Shown here: positions 10,099-18,791 of the stretch, piece by piece
How the letters are laid out: each line of letters starts with the position of its first letter
Position numbering within the stretch: position 1 is the stretch's first letter
Assembly: GCA_965198095.1 (NCBI GenBank)
Contig: OZ240239.1
Location: 186,001 to 250,000, forward strand
Direction: 5' to 3'
From: CBDFJH01 sp965198095
Lineage (GTDB): Bacteria > Latescibacterota > UBA2968 > GCA-2709665
Length of the DNA: 64,000 nt
Translations under genes and position numbers: made by a program
Notes under the pieces: model-generated
The model's database searches: none
What the model was told of the DNA's origin: nothing
The model's input: the letters and a program-made list of their open reading frames with translations, nothing else

Positions 10099-12582
10099 TT
10101 AGCTAGCGATCCTGAAGGTGTATAGCCTAGCTCCCTCCAGTACCACGCGTAACCGAACAACTCGCCCATTCACTTCCTCCAGCCCTGCCCGTTTCCACCT
10201 CACCTCGTGCGCGACCCGGTCTCCTGAAAACGCAACACAGTCATCCAGGCCAAGCTCGGGAAAGGGGTTCCCCTCTGCGTCCTGCACTTCCACGCGGATG
10301 CTGCCGCCAAGATCGGTCTGTCCGTTCACCAGCAGGCGGTTCCCCTCCACGACGAGCGGGAGCGTCGTGAACTCTCCTCTGGATCCTTTCGGTTCCACGT
10401 GCGCGATCCTGCCCGCCTTGCACTTCGCCAGGCCGGTGAGTACCCAGGCATTCTTGGTCTCGGTGTAGAAGTCCTCCCAGCTCGTGAAGAACGGCGCAAG
10501 CTCATAGTAGGGCCGCCTCGCCTTGAACTCCTCCAGCGAGACCGATGCGTACTCGCGAGTGCTCAGCATGTAGCGGCAATTCCCCGCGCTGAAGGTGAAC
10601 AGCCACTCTTCTTCCCCTTCGCCGTTCGTGACCGGAGTGTACTCGTTGAGCCCGCCACTCGCGGTGTTCCAGCTCCCAATCGGTCCGTTTTCCAGAAGCG
10701 GTTTCCGATTGGCCCCAAACTTGCCCCAGTGGATCAGGTCCCGGCTCCACAACAGGTGCTGCCGGTTCTGCTGCGTCGAAAGGTCCCAGTTCAAAACCGT
10801 TCCCAGGTAGAGCTGGCCGTCCGTATCACTCACCGCTTTGCCCGCCGGCCTGATAAACCCGAACCCGTAGAGCGTCGTACCTGGCGGGTCGTGTTCGTCT
10901 GGCACAACCTGTTGACGCCGATCCCAGTGGAAACCGTCCCGCGTCCACATCACCGCACGCGTGCGGATCGCCGCCTCACGATGCCAGAGGTAGTAGGGCT
11001 GCCCGTGGGGCGGGTAGGCTGGATAATCCGGCCGGTAGTAGTAGAGAAACGTCTTGCTCGGTCGATGGTAAAACAGGGCCGTGGACCCACCGCCCGGATA
11101 GCCGAGGCAAAATGGTTCCCCCGCGAACGGATACGTGGACGCCCGCTCACCCGTATGCGTCAGATGCAGGCCGCGTCCTCCTGTAAGCACAGGTCGGCGT
11201 GTCAGCGCCAGGAAGGTATCCCCGCGCCGCTCGAATCCCCAGAACTCCCGGTGCTTCGGTCGAAACCGCCCTTTGAACTGGTTCGCCGGCTCCATGCTCT
11301 GGTTAAGGAACACGCGGAACACGAAGTTGTCCATATCCACCGGTCCATCCTTCTTGGGATTGTAGAACCGGTAACGATACTTCCTTGGAAGCGGCCGCTC
11401 CTTCACAGGCGCCGGAAAACTGTCGAACTCGCCTGACATCAGGAAATCTTCGCCCGACTTGTCTCTCAGGATATTGTTCTTTCGGGATCCCTTGTATTCC
11501 ACGATACCCAGGTCCGGTTTTTCCCATTTCACTCCGTCATTCGAGACGGTGAGACACAGATACCGCGTCGAATGAGCGGTGATCGTCGACCGCACGCCCA
11601 TCTTCCACAGCCGCTCGTCCTCGGTGAGTGGACCGGCGTAATAGGTGGCCCGAAACTGGCCTGCTTCTTTGTCATACGTGAATGAGTTCATCCCCAGGTG
11701 GTCGGGACCCTGCTCCCAGGGTCGGTCGATCTCCGCGATCGGTCCGTCAGATACGACCTCAAGTTGATCCGGTGCGTGCTGAAGCCCGGAGGAAGAGCCG
11801 AAGATCCAGCCGTCCACCATATACTGCGGCGAATGTCCGACACGAAGCGGGCTCACCGGGCGCTTCGGCCTGTAAGGGGTCTCCAAGAAGATCTGGCGGA
11901 TCAGGTAGGGGCCGACCGCCTTGCTCCCCTTATAAATCCTCACCCGCAGCCAGAACTCGCCGCGCCCCCATTTCTCTCCGTCAAAGCTGTAGCGTTTCTC
12001 CTTCCCGTTCAGTTTCAGGTTGAGGGGACCGGCGAGTCGCTTGTGGCTTTTCGGCTCCATGACGTCCACCTTCACCGAACAGCTCTTCACCCGGTCAGGA
12101 ATCGTACGAATCGTAAAGCCCATCTCTGTCGTGTCGATAAACGCGGGCCGCTCCGGACAGCACTCGATGAACTGTCTGAGTGAATCGACCTGAGCCAGCT
12201 TCATACCGCCGATCTCGCCGAAGAAATCGTTCGGGTCCAACCTCAAGGTGCCCGAACCCACGATCTTTCTCCCGGCCTTGAGAGTGAGCTGGAATCGATA
12301 GGCACGCATCCCCCAACGTTTGGCACCTTCCGGATCTGTCGCGCTTGACATAACCGGAGCAAATCGGCCCTCGTCCACGAGCGGATAGGTGATCACGACT
12401 TCACCCCGATCGTCAACCCGTTTCGCTTTCCCGGTCAGTTTCTGTTCGAACCCGTAGGGCTGGGAGACGGTAACGTTTGCGTCAGCCGATGTGGCTTTCA
12501 ATCCTGAGGGCCATCTGAAAGTCAGAGCCTGTCTGAAGTAATCCAGGTAGTCCAGCTTCAGCCTCAGCCGAGATCGACTCAT
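10099..12582 (-). CDS. GH32/sialidase-like propeller protein, tandem copy D (first of the operon)
   Basis: An 827-aa protein and the promoter-proximal member of the four-gene array, starting MSRSRLRLKLDYLDYFRQ behind GGAGGGGG. It has the same N-terminal region, propeller and C-terminal sandwich as the others. It departs from them near residue 690 (STREYASVSLEEF) and in TETKNAWVLTGLAKC, where the other three copies read NEINNCRVLTGLAKC. No signal peptide. It lies divergent from hyuA across a 176-base spacer. A role in saccharide recognition or cleavage is inferred from fold and neighbourhood; no catalytic residues can be named with confidence. Confidence 0.8.
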   Translation of the reverse strand: MSRSRLRLKLDYLDYFRQALTFRWPSGLKATSADANVTVSQPYGFEQKLTGKAKRVDDRGEVVITYPLVDEGRFAPVMSSATDPEGAKRWGMRAYRFQLTLKAGRKIVGSGTLRLDPNDFFGEIGGMKLAQVDSLRQFIECCPERPAFIDTTEMGFTIRTIPDRVKSCSVKVDVMEPKSHKRLAGPLNLKLNGKEKRYSFDGEKWGRGEFWLRVRIYKGSKAVGPYLIRQIFLETPYRPKRPVSPLRVGHSPQYMVDGWIFGSSSGLQHAPDQLEVVSDGPIAEIDRPWEQGPDHLGMNSFTYDKEAGQFRATYYAGPLTEDERLWKMGVRSTITAHSTRYLCLTVSNDGVKWEKPDLGIVEYKGSRKNNILRDKSGEDFLMSGEFDSFPAPVKERPLPRKYRYRFYNPKKDGPVDMDNFVFRVFLNQSMEPANQFKGRFRPKHREFWGFERRGDTFLALTRRPVLTGGRGLHLTHTGERASTYPFAGEPFCLGYPGGGSTALFYHRPSKTFLYYYRPDYPAYPPHGQPYYLWHREAAIRTRAVMWTRDGFHWDRRQQVVPDEHDPPGTTLYGFGFIRPAGKAVSDTDGQLYLGTVLNWDLSTQQNRQHLLWSRDLIHWGKFGANRKPLLENGPIGSWNTASGGLNEYTPVTNGEGEEEWLFTFSAGNCRYMLSTREYASVSLEEFKARRPYYELAPFFTSWEDFYTETKNAWVLTGLAKCKAGRIAHVEPKGSRGEFTTLPLVVEGNRLLVNGQTDLGGSIRVEVQDAEGNPFPELGLDDCVAFSGDRVAHEVRWKRAGLEEVNGRVVRLRVVLEGARLYTFRIAS

Positions 12583-12758
12583 GACGTCTCTTCCCCCTCC
12601 CGACAGCTACCGTAATGCAATTTGTCGGACGGATAGTAATGCTTTTTCGTGCTTTTTGAGTATCTTCCTTGCGCTTTCGTGATTGAACAGTATACGTTAT
12701 ATTGAGGCGTTACTCCATCACTTTCCTGCTATCGAGACGCCCTATCCTCTAATCACTG
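12583..12758. promoter_or_regulatory. Divergent intergenic region, probable promoters both ways
   Basis: A 176-base spacer separates the first propeller gene (minus) from hyuA (plus). It is less GC-rich than its surroundings, with GTATACGTTATATTGAGG near 12690-12710 and T-rich TTTTTCGTGCTTTTTGAG at about 12640. No convincing -35/-10 pair with normal spacing was found, so only the position between divergent genes supports a promoter. Confidence 0.3.
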
Positions 12759-14837
12759 ATGCCCCCTGCTCACCGAATCGCCGCTGACATCGGCGGCACC
12801 TTCACCGATATTGCATTCCTCACCCCTGAGGGCGGCATCGCCTCCCGGAAGGTCCCCTCCACACCCGAAGACTACGCGAAGGGTGTCATCAGGGGGCTGG
12901 AAGAACTGATGTCGGAGGTGGACCTGTCGCTCGACGCGATCGGCGAGCTGCTTCACGGATGCACCGTCGCCACGAATGCGATCCTGGAGCACAAAGGCGC
13001 GAAAACGGCCCTGATCACCACGAGAGGGTTTCGCGACATCCTGGAGCTCCGCAGAATCAGGATTCCTCGACTTTACGAACCGCTTTATGTCAAACCCAGA
13101 CCCCTCGTACCCCGCCAGCTGCGCCTCGAAGTCGCCGAACGCATCGGTCCTGAGGGTGAAGTGATCAAACCCCTCGATCGCGAGGACCTCGACCGCGCCA
13201 TCCAGAAGCTCAAGTCGGCCGGAGTCGAGGCCATCGCCGTAAGCTTTCTGCATTCCTACGCCAATCCCGATCACGAACGTCTCGTCGGCGAGGCGCTCCG
13301 CACCGAACTTCCGGACATATTTGTCAGCCTCTCAATAGAGGTCCTCCCACAAATCCGGGAATACGAACGCACGAGCACGACGGTGATCAACAGCTATGTC
13401 GGGCCTCCGGTGAAGGACTACCTCAGGTCGTTGATCGACCAGCTTCACGAGAAGGGCTGTGGGGGACGTCTCCTCGTCATGCAGTCCAGCGGCGGCGTCC
13501 TGGACGCCGAGCTGATCCTGGACAGACCTGCCCAGATCGTGGAGTGCGGTCCCGCCGCCGGCGTCATCGGCGCGGCCCACTTGGCGGCGGTCACGGGGGA
13601 TCGCGACCTCATCACCCTGGACATGGGCGGGACGACCGCGAAGGCCTCGCTCATCGAGGAGGGTCAGCTCGTTCGAACCGACGAGTACGAAGTCGGAGGT
13701 GGCATCTCGCTGAGCAACCAGCTCGTCAAGGGCGGGGGATACGCTCTGAAGTTGCCGGTGATCGACATCTCCGAAGTCGGCGCCGGCGGCGGCAGCATCG
13801 TCTGGATGGACAAGGCCGGCTCTCTCAAGGTCGGCCCGCAGAGCGCGGGGGCCGACCCGGGGCCGGTCTGCTATGATGCCGGGGGGGAGCAGCCTACGGT
13901 GACGGACGCCAACCTCGTTCTCGGATATTTGAATCCGCAGGCCCTCGCGGGGGGTTCAGTGAGCCTGAACGGGGAGAAAGCGCGGACCGTCATCGAGCAG
14001 GAGGTTGCCAAACCGCTCGGCCGCGATCTGCTCGAAACGGCCTATGGCATTCACACGATCGCGAACGCAAACATGATGCGCGCCGTCAAGGCCGTCACCA
14101 CCTATCGGGGTCGAGATCCCCGGGACTTCACGCTCCTCGCGTTTGGCGGGAGCGGCGGCGTGCACGCCGCCAGCCTGGCCCGTGAAATGGAGATCGGGCG
14201 CGTCGTCATTCCGCCCGCGGCGGGCGTGTTCAGCGCGCTCGGACTCCTCTTCTCCGACATCGAGCACACGCTTTCCAGGGCCTTTCTCTCACGAACTTCG
14301 CAGATTTCTCCAGCGGAGCTAACCGCCACCTACGAGGCGCTTGAACAGGAAGTCCTCCAGCACATGGGCTACGATCCACAGCAGGTGACGCTGCTCCGGT
14401 CAGCAGACCTTCGGTATGTCGGTCAGGCCTTTGAGTTGTCTCTACCGGTCCCGGACGGCCCGCTGGGCGACGGCAAGATCCGCGATATTGAAAGAGTGTT
14501 CGAACAGGAACACGAAAAGACCTACGGCCACCGACTCCCCGGAGACAAACCGATTGAAACCGTGAGCGTAGGAGTTACCGGTAGGGTCCAGACCGAGCGT
14601 CCCGGCGCCTTTCAAATGACCGCGGACAGCAGAGCAGGCTCGTCGAAACGGGCAGCCTATTTCGGTCCGCAAATCGGAGAGATCGACACACAGGTCATCA
14701 CGCGTAGTGACCTCTCAGCGACCCCTCAAGAGGGTCCACTCATTCTGGAAGAGTACGACGCTACAGCAGTCGTGCCACCCGGGTGGACCGCTTCCATCGA
14801 TCCGCTCGGTCAGGTCGTCATCGAGGCTAAGAAATGA
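12759..14837 (+). CDS. hyuA: Hydantoinase/oxoprolinase family protein, subunit A
   Basis: A 692-aa protein of the HyuA/5-oxoprolinase-A family, ATP-dependent enzymes that open hydantoin or pyrrolidone rings, with acetone carboxylase as a relative. The N-terminal phosphate-binding signature ADIGGTFTDIAF is at residues ~8-19. A second ATPase-type motif, DMGGTTAKASLIEEG, lies near 288. FGGSGGVHAASLAREM followed by PPAAGVFSALG lies near 465-490. Length is normal for the family. It overlaps the next gene by four bases (ATGA), so the two subunits are probably translationally coupled and form a complex. No clear Shine-Dalgarno sequence precedes the ATG. The exact substrate cannot be told; in this setting a lactam or cyclic ureide is a guess. 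Confidence 0.93.
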   Translation: MPPAHRIAADIGGTFTDIAFLTPEGGIASRKVPSTPEDYAKGVIRGLEELMSEVDLSLDAIGELLHGCTVATNAILEHKGAKTALITTRGFRDILELRRIRIPRLYEPLYVKPRPLVPRQLRLEVAERIGPEGEVIKPLDREDLDRAIQKLKSAGVEAIAVSFLHSYANPDHERLVGEALRTELPDIFVSLSIEVLPQIREYERTSTTVINSYVGPPVKDYLRSLIDQLHEKGCGGRLLVMQSSGGVLDAELILDRPAQIVECGPAAGVIGAAHLAAVTGDRDLITLDMGGTTAKASLIEEGQLVRTDEYEVGGGISLSNQLVKGGGYALKLPVIDISEVGAGGGSIVWMDKAGSLKVGPQSAGADPGPVCYDAGGEQPTVTDANLVLGYLNPQALAGGSVSLNGEKARTVIEQEVAKPLGRDLLETAYGIHTIANANMMRAVKAVTTYRGRDPRDFTLLAFGGSGGVHAASLAREMEIGRVVIPPAAGVFSALGLLFSDIEHTLSRAFLSRTSQISPAELTATYEALEQEVLQHMGYDPQQVTLLRSADLRYVGQAFELSLPVPDGPLGDGKIRDIERVFEQEHEKTYGHRLPGDKPIETVSVGVTGRVQTERPGAFQMTADSRAGSSKRAAYFGPQIGEIDTQVITRSDLSATPQEGPLILEEYDATAVVPPGWTASIDPLGQVVIEAKK

Positions 14838-16600
14838 GCGAGACCCGGACCGATATCAATCCGATCCTCCTGGAAGTCATCAAGAACGCGTTCGACACCA
14901 TCGCGGACGAGATGGCCCTGATCATCATGCGCACCGGTTACTCAGAGATCGTCCGCGATGCCATGGATTACTCGACCGCGCTCTGCGACGCGAAGGGTCA
15001 GACCCTCGCCCAGGGTCTGACGACCCCACTGCACCTCGGAAGCTTCTACGACGCGATGCGAGCGCTCATCGAACAGTACGAGGGTCGGATCTATCCCGAG
15101 GATATCTATATCTTCAACGACCCCTACGCGGCCAGCGGCCAGCACCTCCCCGACATCTACATCATCAAGCCGATCTTCATCGAAGGCGAACTCTGGAGCT
15201 GGGCGACCACGATCGCGCACCACGTCGACGTCGGAGGCATCGTCCCGGGGAGCAACTCGATCGGCGCGACCGAGATCTACCAGGAAGGACTTCGCATCCC
15301 GATCCTCAAGCTCTATGAGCGCGGCGAACCCAACCAGTCGATCTGGGACATCGTCCGCCAGAACGTTCGCCTTCCTGAAAAGGTGCTGGGCGATCTGGGC
15401 GCTCAGATCTCCGCCTGCCACGGCGCCGAGCGCGAATTCACGGATCTCTTCAATCGCTACGGTCCTGAGACTATGGCCCTCTACATCGAGGAGATCCACA
15501 ACTACGCAGAGCGCATCGCGCGCGCAGAGATCGCCGGTATCCCAGACGGCACCTATGAATTCACGGACCACCTGGACGGCCTCGGGTCAAACCCGGAGCC
15601 GATCCTCTTTCAGCTGAGACTGACCGTTCAGGGGGATGAGATCATCGTCGACTGGACCGGAAGTTCAGCCGCCGTGAAGGGCGGCATCAACTCTCCGCTC
15701 CCCTTCACGAAGGCCGCCGCGTACACGGCGATCAAGTGCGTGATGGCGGACGACATCCCCAACAGCCACGGTTTCAACCGACCGATCACGGTCATCGCCC
15801 CCGAGGGCACCGTGGTCAACCCACAGCTCCCTTTCCCCTGCGGGGCCCGAGGCATCTCCGGGTTCCGCATGATCGACTGCCTCTTCGGTGCGCTGGCCCA
15901 GGCCGTGCCAGACCGGGTGACGGCCGACGGCAACGGCGGATCTACACTCGTGGGCTATGGGGGTTATCAGGAGGGCAAACCCTTCGTCTACGTCGAAACC
16001 ATCTGGGGGACCTGGGGAGGAGCCACGACCCACGACGGCCAGGAAGGCGTACCCCACATGGGGGCAAACCAGTCCAACGTCCCGATCGAGATGATCGAAG
16101 CGGAACAGCCTCTTCGCGTCGAGCGCTACAGCTACGTGCCGGACACCGGGGGGCCTGGGAAGTTCAGAGGCGGACTCTCCACGGTCCGGGATGTCCGCAT
16201 CCTGGCGGACGAAGCCGTGCTCACCGTCCGGACCGACAAGCGGCGCTATCGACCGCACGGGCTGAACGGCGGAAAGCCCGGGGCGCCGACCTGGAGCATC
16301 GTCAACCCGGACACCGAAAACCGGATGCTGCCCGTCCTGGTCACCGACCCCGTCACGCTCGTCAAGGGAGACCTGTTCAGTCATCTCCTCCCCGGGGGCG
16401 GGGGCAACGGGGACCCGCTGGAGCGGGATCCGGAGCACGTCCTGAACGATGTCATCGAAGAAAGGGTGACGATAGATCACGCAAGGAAGGAATACGGCGT
16501 GGTCATTCTGGAAGGCGATCCGCCGATCCTGGACAGAGATTCGACCGATCGACTGCGCGCGGAGATGCGCCCCCCGGGCAAGGGATCGCAAGGTGCGTGA
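14834..16600 (+). CDS. hyuB: Hydantoinase B family protein
   Basis: A 588-aa HyuB-family protein, the partner of HyuA. It opens with NPILLEVIKNAFDTIADEM and the family-typical MRTGYSEIVRDAMDYSTALCDAKG, followed by HLGSF and IYIFNDPYAASGQHLPDI. The C-terminal half has GAPTWSIVNP and LLPGGGGNGDPLERDPE, usual for the family. Length is normal and no breaks are seen. The start overlaps the hyuA stop by four bases. The gene faces the amidohydrolase gene tail-to-tail with a 28-base gap. Confidence 0.93.
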   Translation: MSETRTDINPILLEVIKNAFDTIADEMALIIMRTGYSEIVRDAMDYSTALCDAKGQTLAQGLTTPLHLGSFYDAMRALIEQYEGRIYPEDIYIFNDPYAASGQHLPDIYIIKPIFIEGELWSWATTIAHHVDVGGIVPGSNSIGATEIYQEGLRIPILKLYERGEPNQSIWDIVRQNVRLPEKVLGDLGAQISACHGAEREFTDLFNRYGPETMALYIEEIHNYAERIARAEIAGIPDGTYEFTDHLDGLGSNPEPILFQLRLTVQGDEIIVDWTGSSAAVKGGINSPLPFTKAAAYTAIKCVMADDIPNSHGFNRPITVIAPEGTVVNPQLPFPCGARGISGFRMIDCLFGALAQAVPDRVTADGNGGSTLVGYGGYQEGKPFVYVETIWGTWGGATTHDGQEGVPHMGANQSNVPIEMIEAEQPLRVERYSYVPDTGGPGKFRGGLSTVRDVRILADEAVLTVRTDKRRYRPHGLNGGKPGAPTWSIVNPDTENRMLPVLVTDPVTLVKGDLFSHLLPGGGGNGDPLERDPEHVLNDVIEERVTIDHARKEYGVVILEGDPPILDRDSTDRLRAEMRPPGKGSQGA

Positions 16601-16628
16601 AGGATTGCGTTTGCTGTCTCGAACGGCA

Positions 16629-17564
16629 TCACGCAACAAACTGCAGAGCATTCAACCCCAGAATCTGCTCGACCTGTTCCGCGTCCAGAAACGGGGCTTC
16701 CCGAATCGCTCGAATGATCTCTCCGTAGGGCTGGACACCCAAGTAGGGCCAGTCCGTCCCCCAGTGAATCCGCTCGGCGCCCAACCCTTCTACCAGCTTC
16801 TCCACAACCCTCAAAGCGCTCCAAAACGGATACGGCTCATCCTTCTCGATCTGTTGCTGGTAGGCAGCCAGGTCACAGCAGAGGTTGGGGTGGGCCCGGA
16901 CAAAGTCGATCACTTCGTCCAGGGCCGATTCGTCCTGGCCCTTCCGCATGGGCGTACCGTAATGTGCAAGCTGGACCTTGACATCGGGAAAGTCCGAGGC
17001 CAGCTCGCCGAACCCGCGAACATAGTCCGTATACGAGTCGTACCTTTCGCGCACTCCGGGTGAAAACCACAATCGGTTCGTATACCACCAGGACAGATCG
17101 ATGATACACGGTTTGCTTCTCTTCTGAAGCAGCTCGAAGATCGGACGCCAGCGGGGGTCGCCCATCTCCGTGTCGACGAAGAGAGGCAGCAGCTTCAGGC
17201 CGCTCGCGCCCCGGTCCAGGTCCTGCTCGGCCCGCCCCACGTACCCCGGCACGCGCGGATCGATCGAGTCCGAGAACCAGAAAAACCGATCCCGATGCTC
17301 CGACCATACGCGGATGGCGTGATCCTTCGAGAGGTAGTGCTGAAACACCGCCAGCATGTGGTCCCGCTTCTGAGGCGCATAATGGGCCATCACATCCACG
17401 GGGGTGTAACTGATCAGAAAAGCCTTGTCGATCCCGGCCTCGTCCATCTGTCTCAGCAGATCGCCCGCGCCCGCGCCCCAGCGCGTCTTTGGCCACAGAG
17501 GAAAGTTCTCCTCCGCGCCGGCCACGCTGCGGTCAAAAACGTGGACGTGACTGTCGATCACCAA
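16629..17564 (-). CDS. Amidohydrolase-2 family metal-dependent hydrolase
   Basis: A 311-aa TIM-barrel hydrolase. The N-terminal DSHVHVF supplies the HxH metal ligands, a middle His lies in VQLAHYGTP, and the late Asp lies in IHWGTDWPYLG. This pattern belongs to the family of gamma-resorcylate/ACMS decarboxylases and lactone hydrolases. The start is TTG (or the adjacent GTG) behind GAGGAG seven bases upstream. It follows the M19 gene by 12 bases and is probably cotranscribed with it. The substrate is unknown; lactone hydrolysis or decarboxylation is possible. Confidence 0.88.
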   Translation of the reverse strand: MVIDSHVHVFDRSVAGAEENFPLWPKTRWGAGAGDLLRQMDEAGIDKAFLISYTPVDVMAHYAPQKRDHMLAVFQHYLSKDHAIRVWSEHRDRFFWFSDSIDPRVPGYVGRAEQDLDRGASGLKLLPLFVDTEMGDPRWRPIFELLQKRSKPCIIDLSWWYTNRLWFSPGVRERYDSYTDYVRGFGELASDFPDVKVQLAHYGTPMRKGQDESALDEVIDFVRAHPNLCCDLAAYQQQIEKDEPYPFWSALRVVEKLVEGLGAERIHWGTDWPYLGVQPYGEIIRAIREAPFLDAEQVEQILGLNALQFVA

Positions 17565-17576
17565 CTGTCGGCTCCT

Positions 17577-18539
17577 CTATGCGTCGAAAACGGTCTTGCA
17601 GACCCGAAGAAAGTTCAGTCCGAGCACCTTGCGCACCTCCGCTTCCGAAAACCCGTAGTCGATCATGCAGCGCGTGATCTCCGGCATCCCGCGCATATCC
17701 TCGACCGCCCACTTCAGCTCCGTCGTGCCGTGTTCCTCCTGCAGCCTTCGCCAAGCCCCCCGTGTCGGGAAAAAGTCCACGCCGAGGGCGACGTGATCGA
17801 TCCCGACCAGCTCGGCGACATAAACGACCTGCTTCACGACATCTTCGGGACCGGGAGACCTGCCCAGGTAGGTCGTGTAGAAATGGATTCCCAGCACACC
17901 CCCCGTCGAAGCGAGGGCCCGAATCCGACCGTCGTCCAGGTCCGCCGTCAACGCCTTCGCCGACCCGTGGGAGACGATGACCGGATTCCGCGCGACCTCG
18001 ACAACGTCGTAAAACGCTTCCGGGGCCAGGTGGGTGAGATCCACCACCATCCCGAGCCGCTCGCACTCCCTTACCACCTCCCGGCCGAATTCGCTCAGAC
18101 GGCTCCCGGGCACCAGCTGATTTCGGAACGACCACGTCAGCTGAACTTCCCGGAGGCCAAGATCGTAAAACGAGCGCAGCGGCTCAAGCGTGCCCTCCAG
18201 CCAGCGCGCTCCTTCGATACCCAGAAGGATGGCAATCCGGCCCGCCTCTTTGGCGCGCTCGACCTCTTCGACACTCGTGGCCAGAACACATCGCCCGGCG
18301 TATGCTTCGATGTCGCGCAGAGCTGCATCCATCCCCTGGGTCGCCCGCTTCAACCACCCTTCCGACAGATGCCGGGAGCCTTCCCTGCCCACCTCGGGGT
18401 CCACGTCCAACGCGATCTGATAGACCTTCGCATCCACGCCGCCCGCCCGCATCAGCGGCAGATCCGGTCCGATCGGGCGGTGATCGTGGGCCACGACCAC
18501 GATGGCCTCTCGATGAATCCTCTGGTGATCGGTTGTCAT
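17577..18539 (-). CDS. Membrane-dipeptidase family protein (peptidase M19)
   Basis: About 320 aa from the ATG (MTTDHQRIHREAIVVVAHDH); an in-frame TTG at 18566 would add nine residues. Zinc-site positions of the renal dipeptidase family are visible: HDH near residue 18 in place of the usual GHND, the E of LGIEGARWL, the first His of VDLTHLAPEAF, the second in VIVSHGSAKAL, and the late Asp in ALGVDFFP. No signal peptide is seen, so it is likely cytosolic, as in many bacterial M19 enzymes acting on dipeptides or beta-lactam-like amides. It precedes the amidohydrolase gene in the same operon. Confidence 0.85.
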   Translation of the reverse strand: MTTDHQRIHREAIVVVAHDHRPIGPDLPLMRAGGVDAKVYQIALDVDPEVGREGSRHLSEGWLKRATQGMDAALRDIEAYAGRCVLATSVEEVERAKEAGRIAILLGIEGARWLEGTLEPLRSFYDLGLREVQLTWSFRNQLVPGSRLSEFGREVVRECERLGMVVDLTHLAPEAFYDVVEVARNPVIVSHGSAKALTADLDDGRIRALASTGGVLGIHFYTTYLGRSPGPEDVVKQVVYVAELVGIDHVALGVDFFPTRGAWRRLQEEHGTTELKWAVEDMRGMPEITRCMIDYGFSEAEVRKVLGLNFLRVCKTVFDA

Positions 18540-18615
18540 CAGGTCGCTAACGCGGGCCTCGGCCAAGGCATCGTACCCGGCTTCTACTCAGGCAGAACAA
18601 CACCTGGAGTACGGC

Positions 18616-18644
18616 AAAGTAGCAAATGCGCAGCGCCCTGGCAA
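18616..18644 (-). promoter_or_regulatory. Candidate sigma70-type promoter for the M19/amidohydrolase pair
   Basis: On the minus strand TTGCCA is separated by 17 bases from TACTTT, about 77 bases before the ATG of the M19 gene. The -35 matches 5 of 6 and the -10 only 3 of 6 consensus positions. It sits in a 252-base spacer in which nothing else is recognisable. Confidence 0.25.
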
Positions 18645-18791
18645 CGTTGGTGTTCGCACTCAACCGTCAGGCCCCTTCGGCTTGTTGCCCATGAGATGGA
18701 GACGTTGACCGATGGAAGTTGACAAAGAAAAATCTGTTCAGGTCGTGGAAGGAACGCCGGAGATAAAACACGGGGGCCCGCGCGTCCCGCC

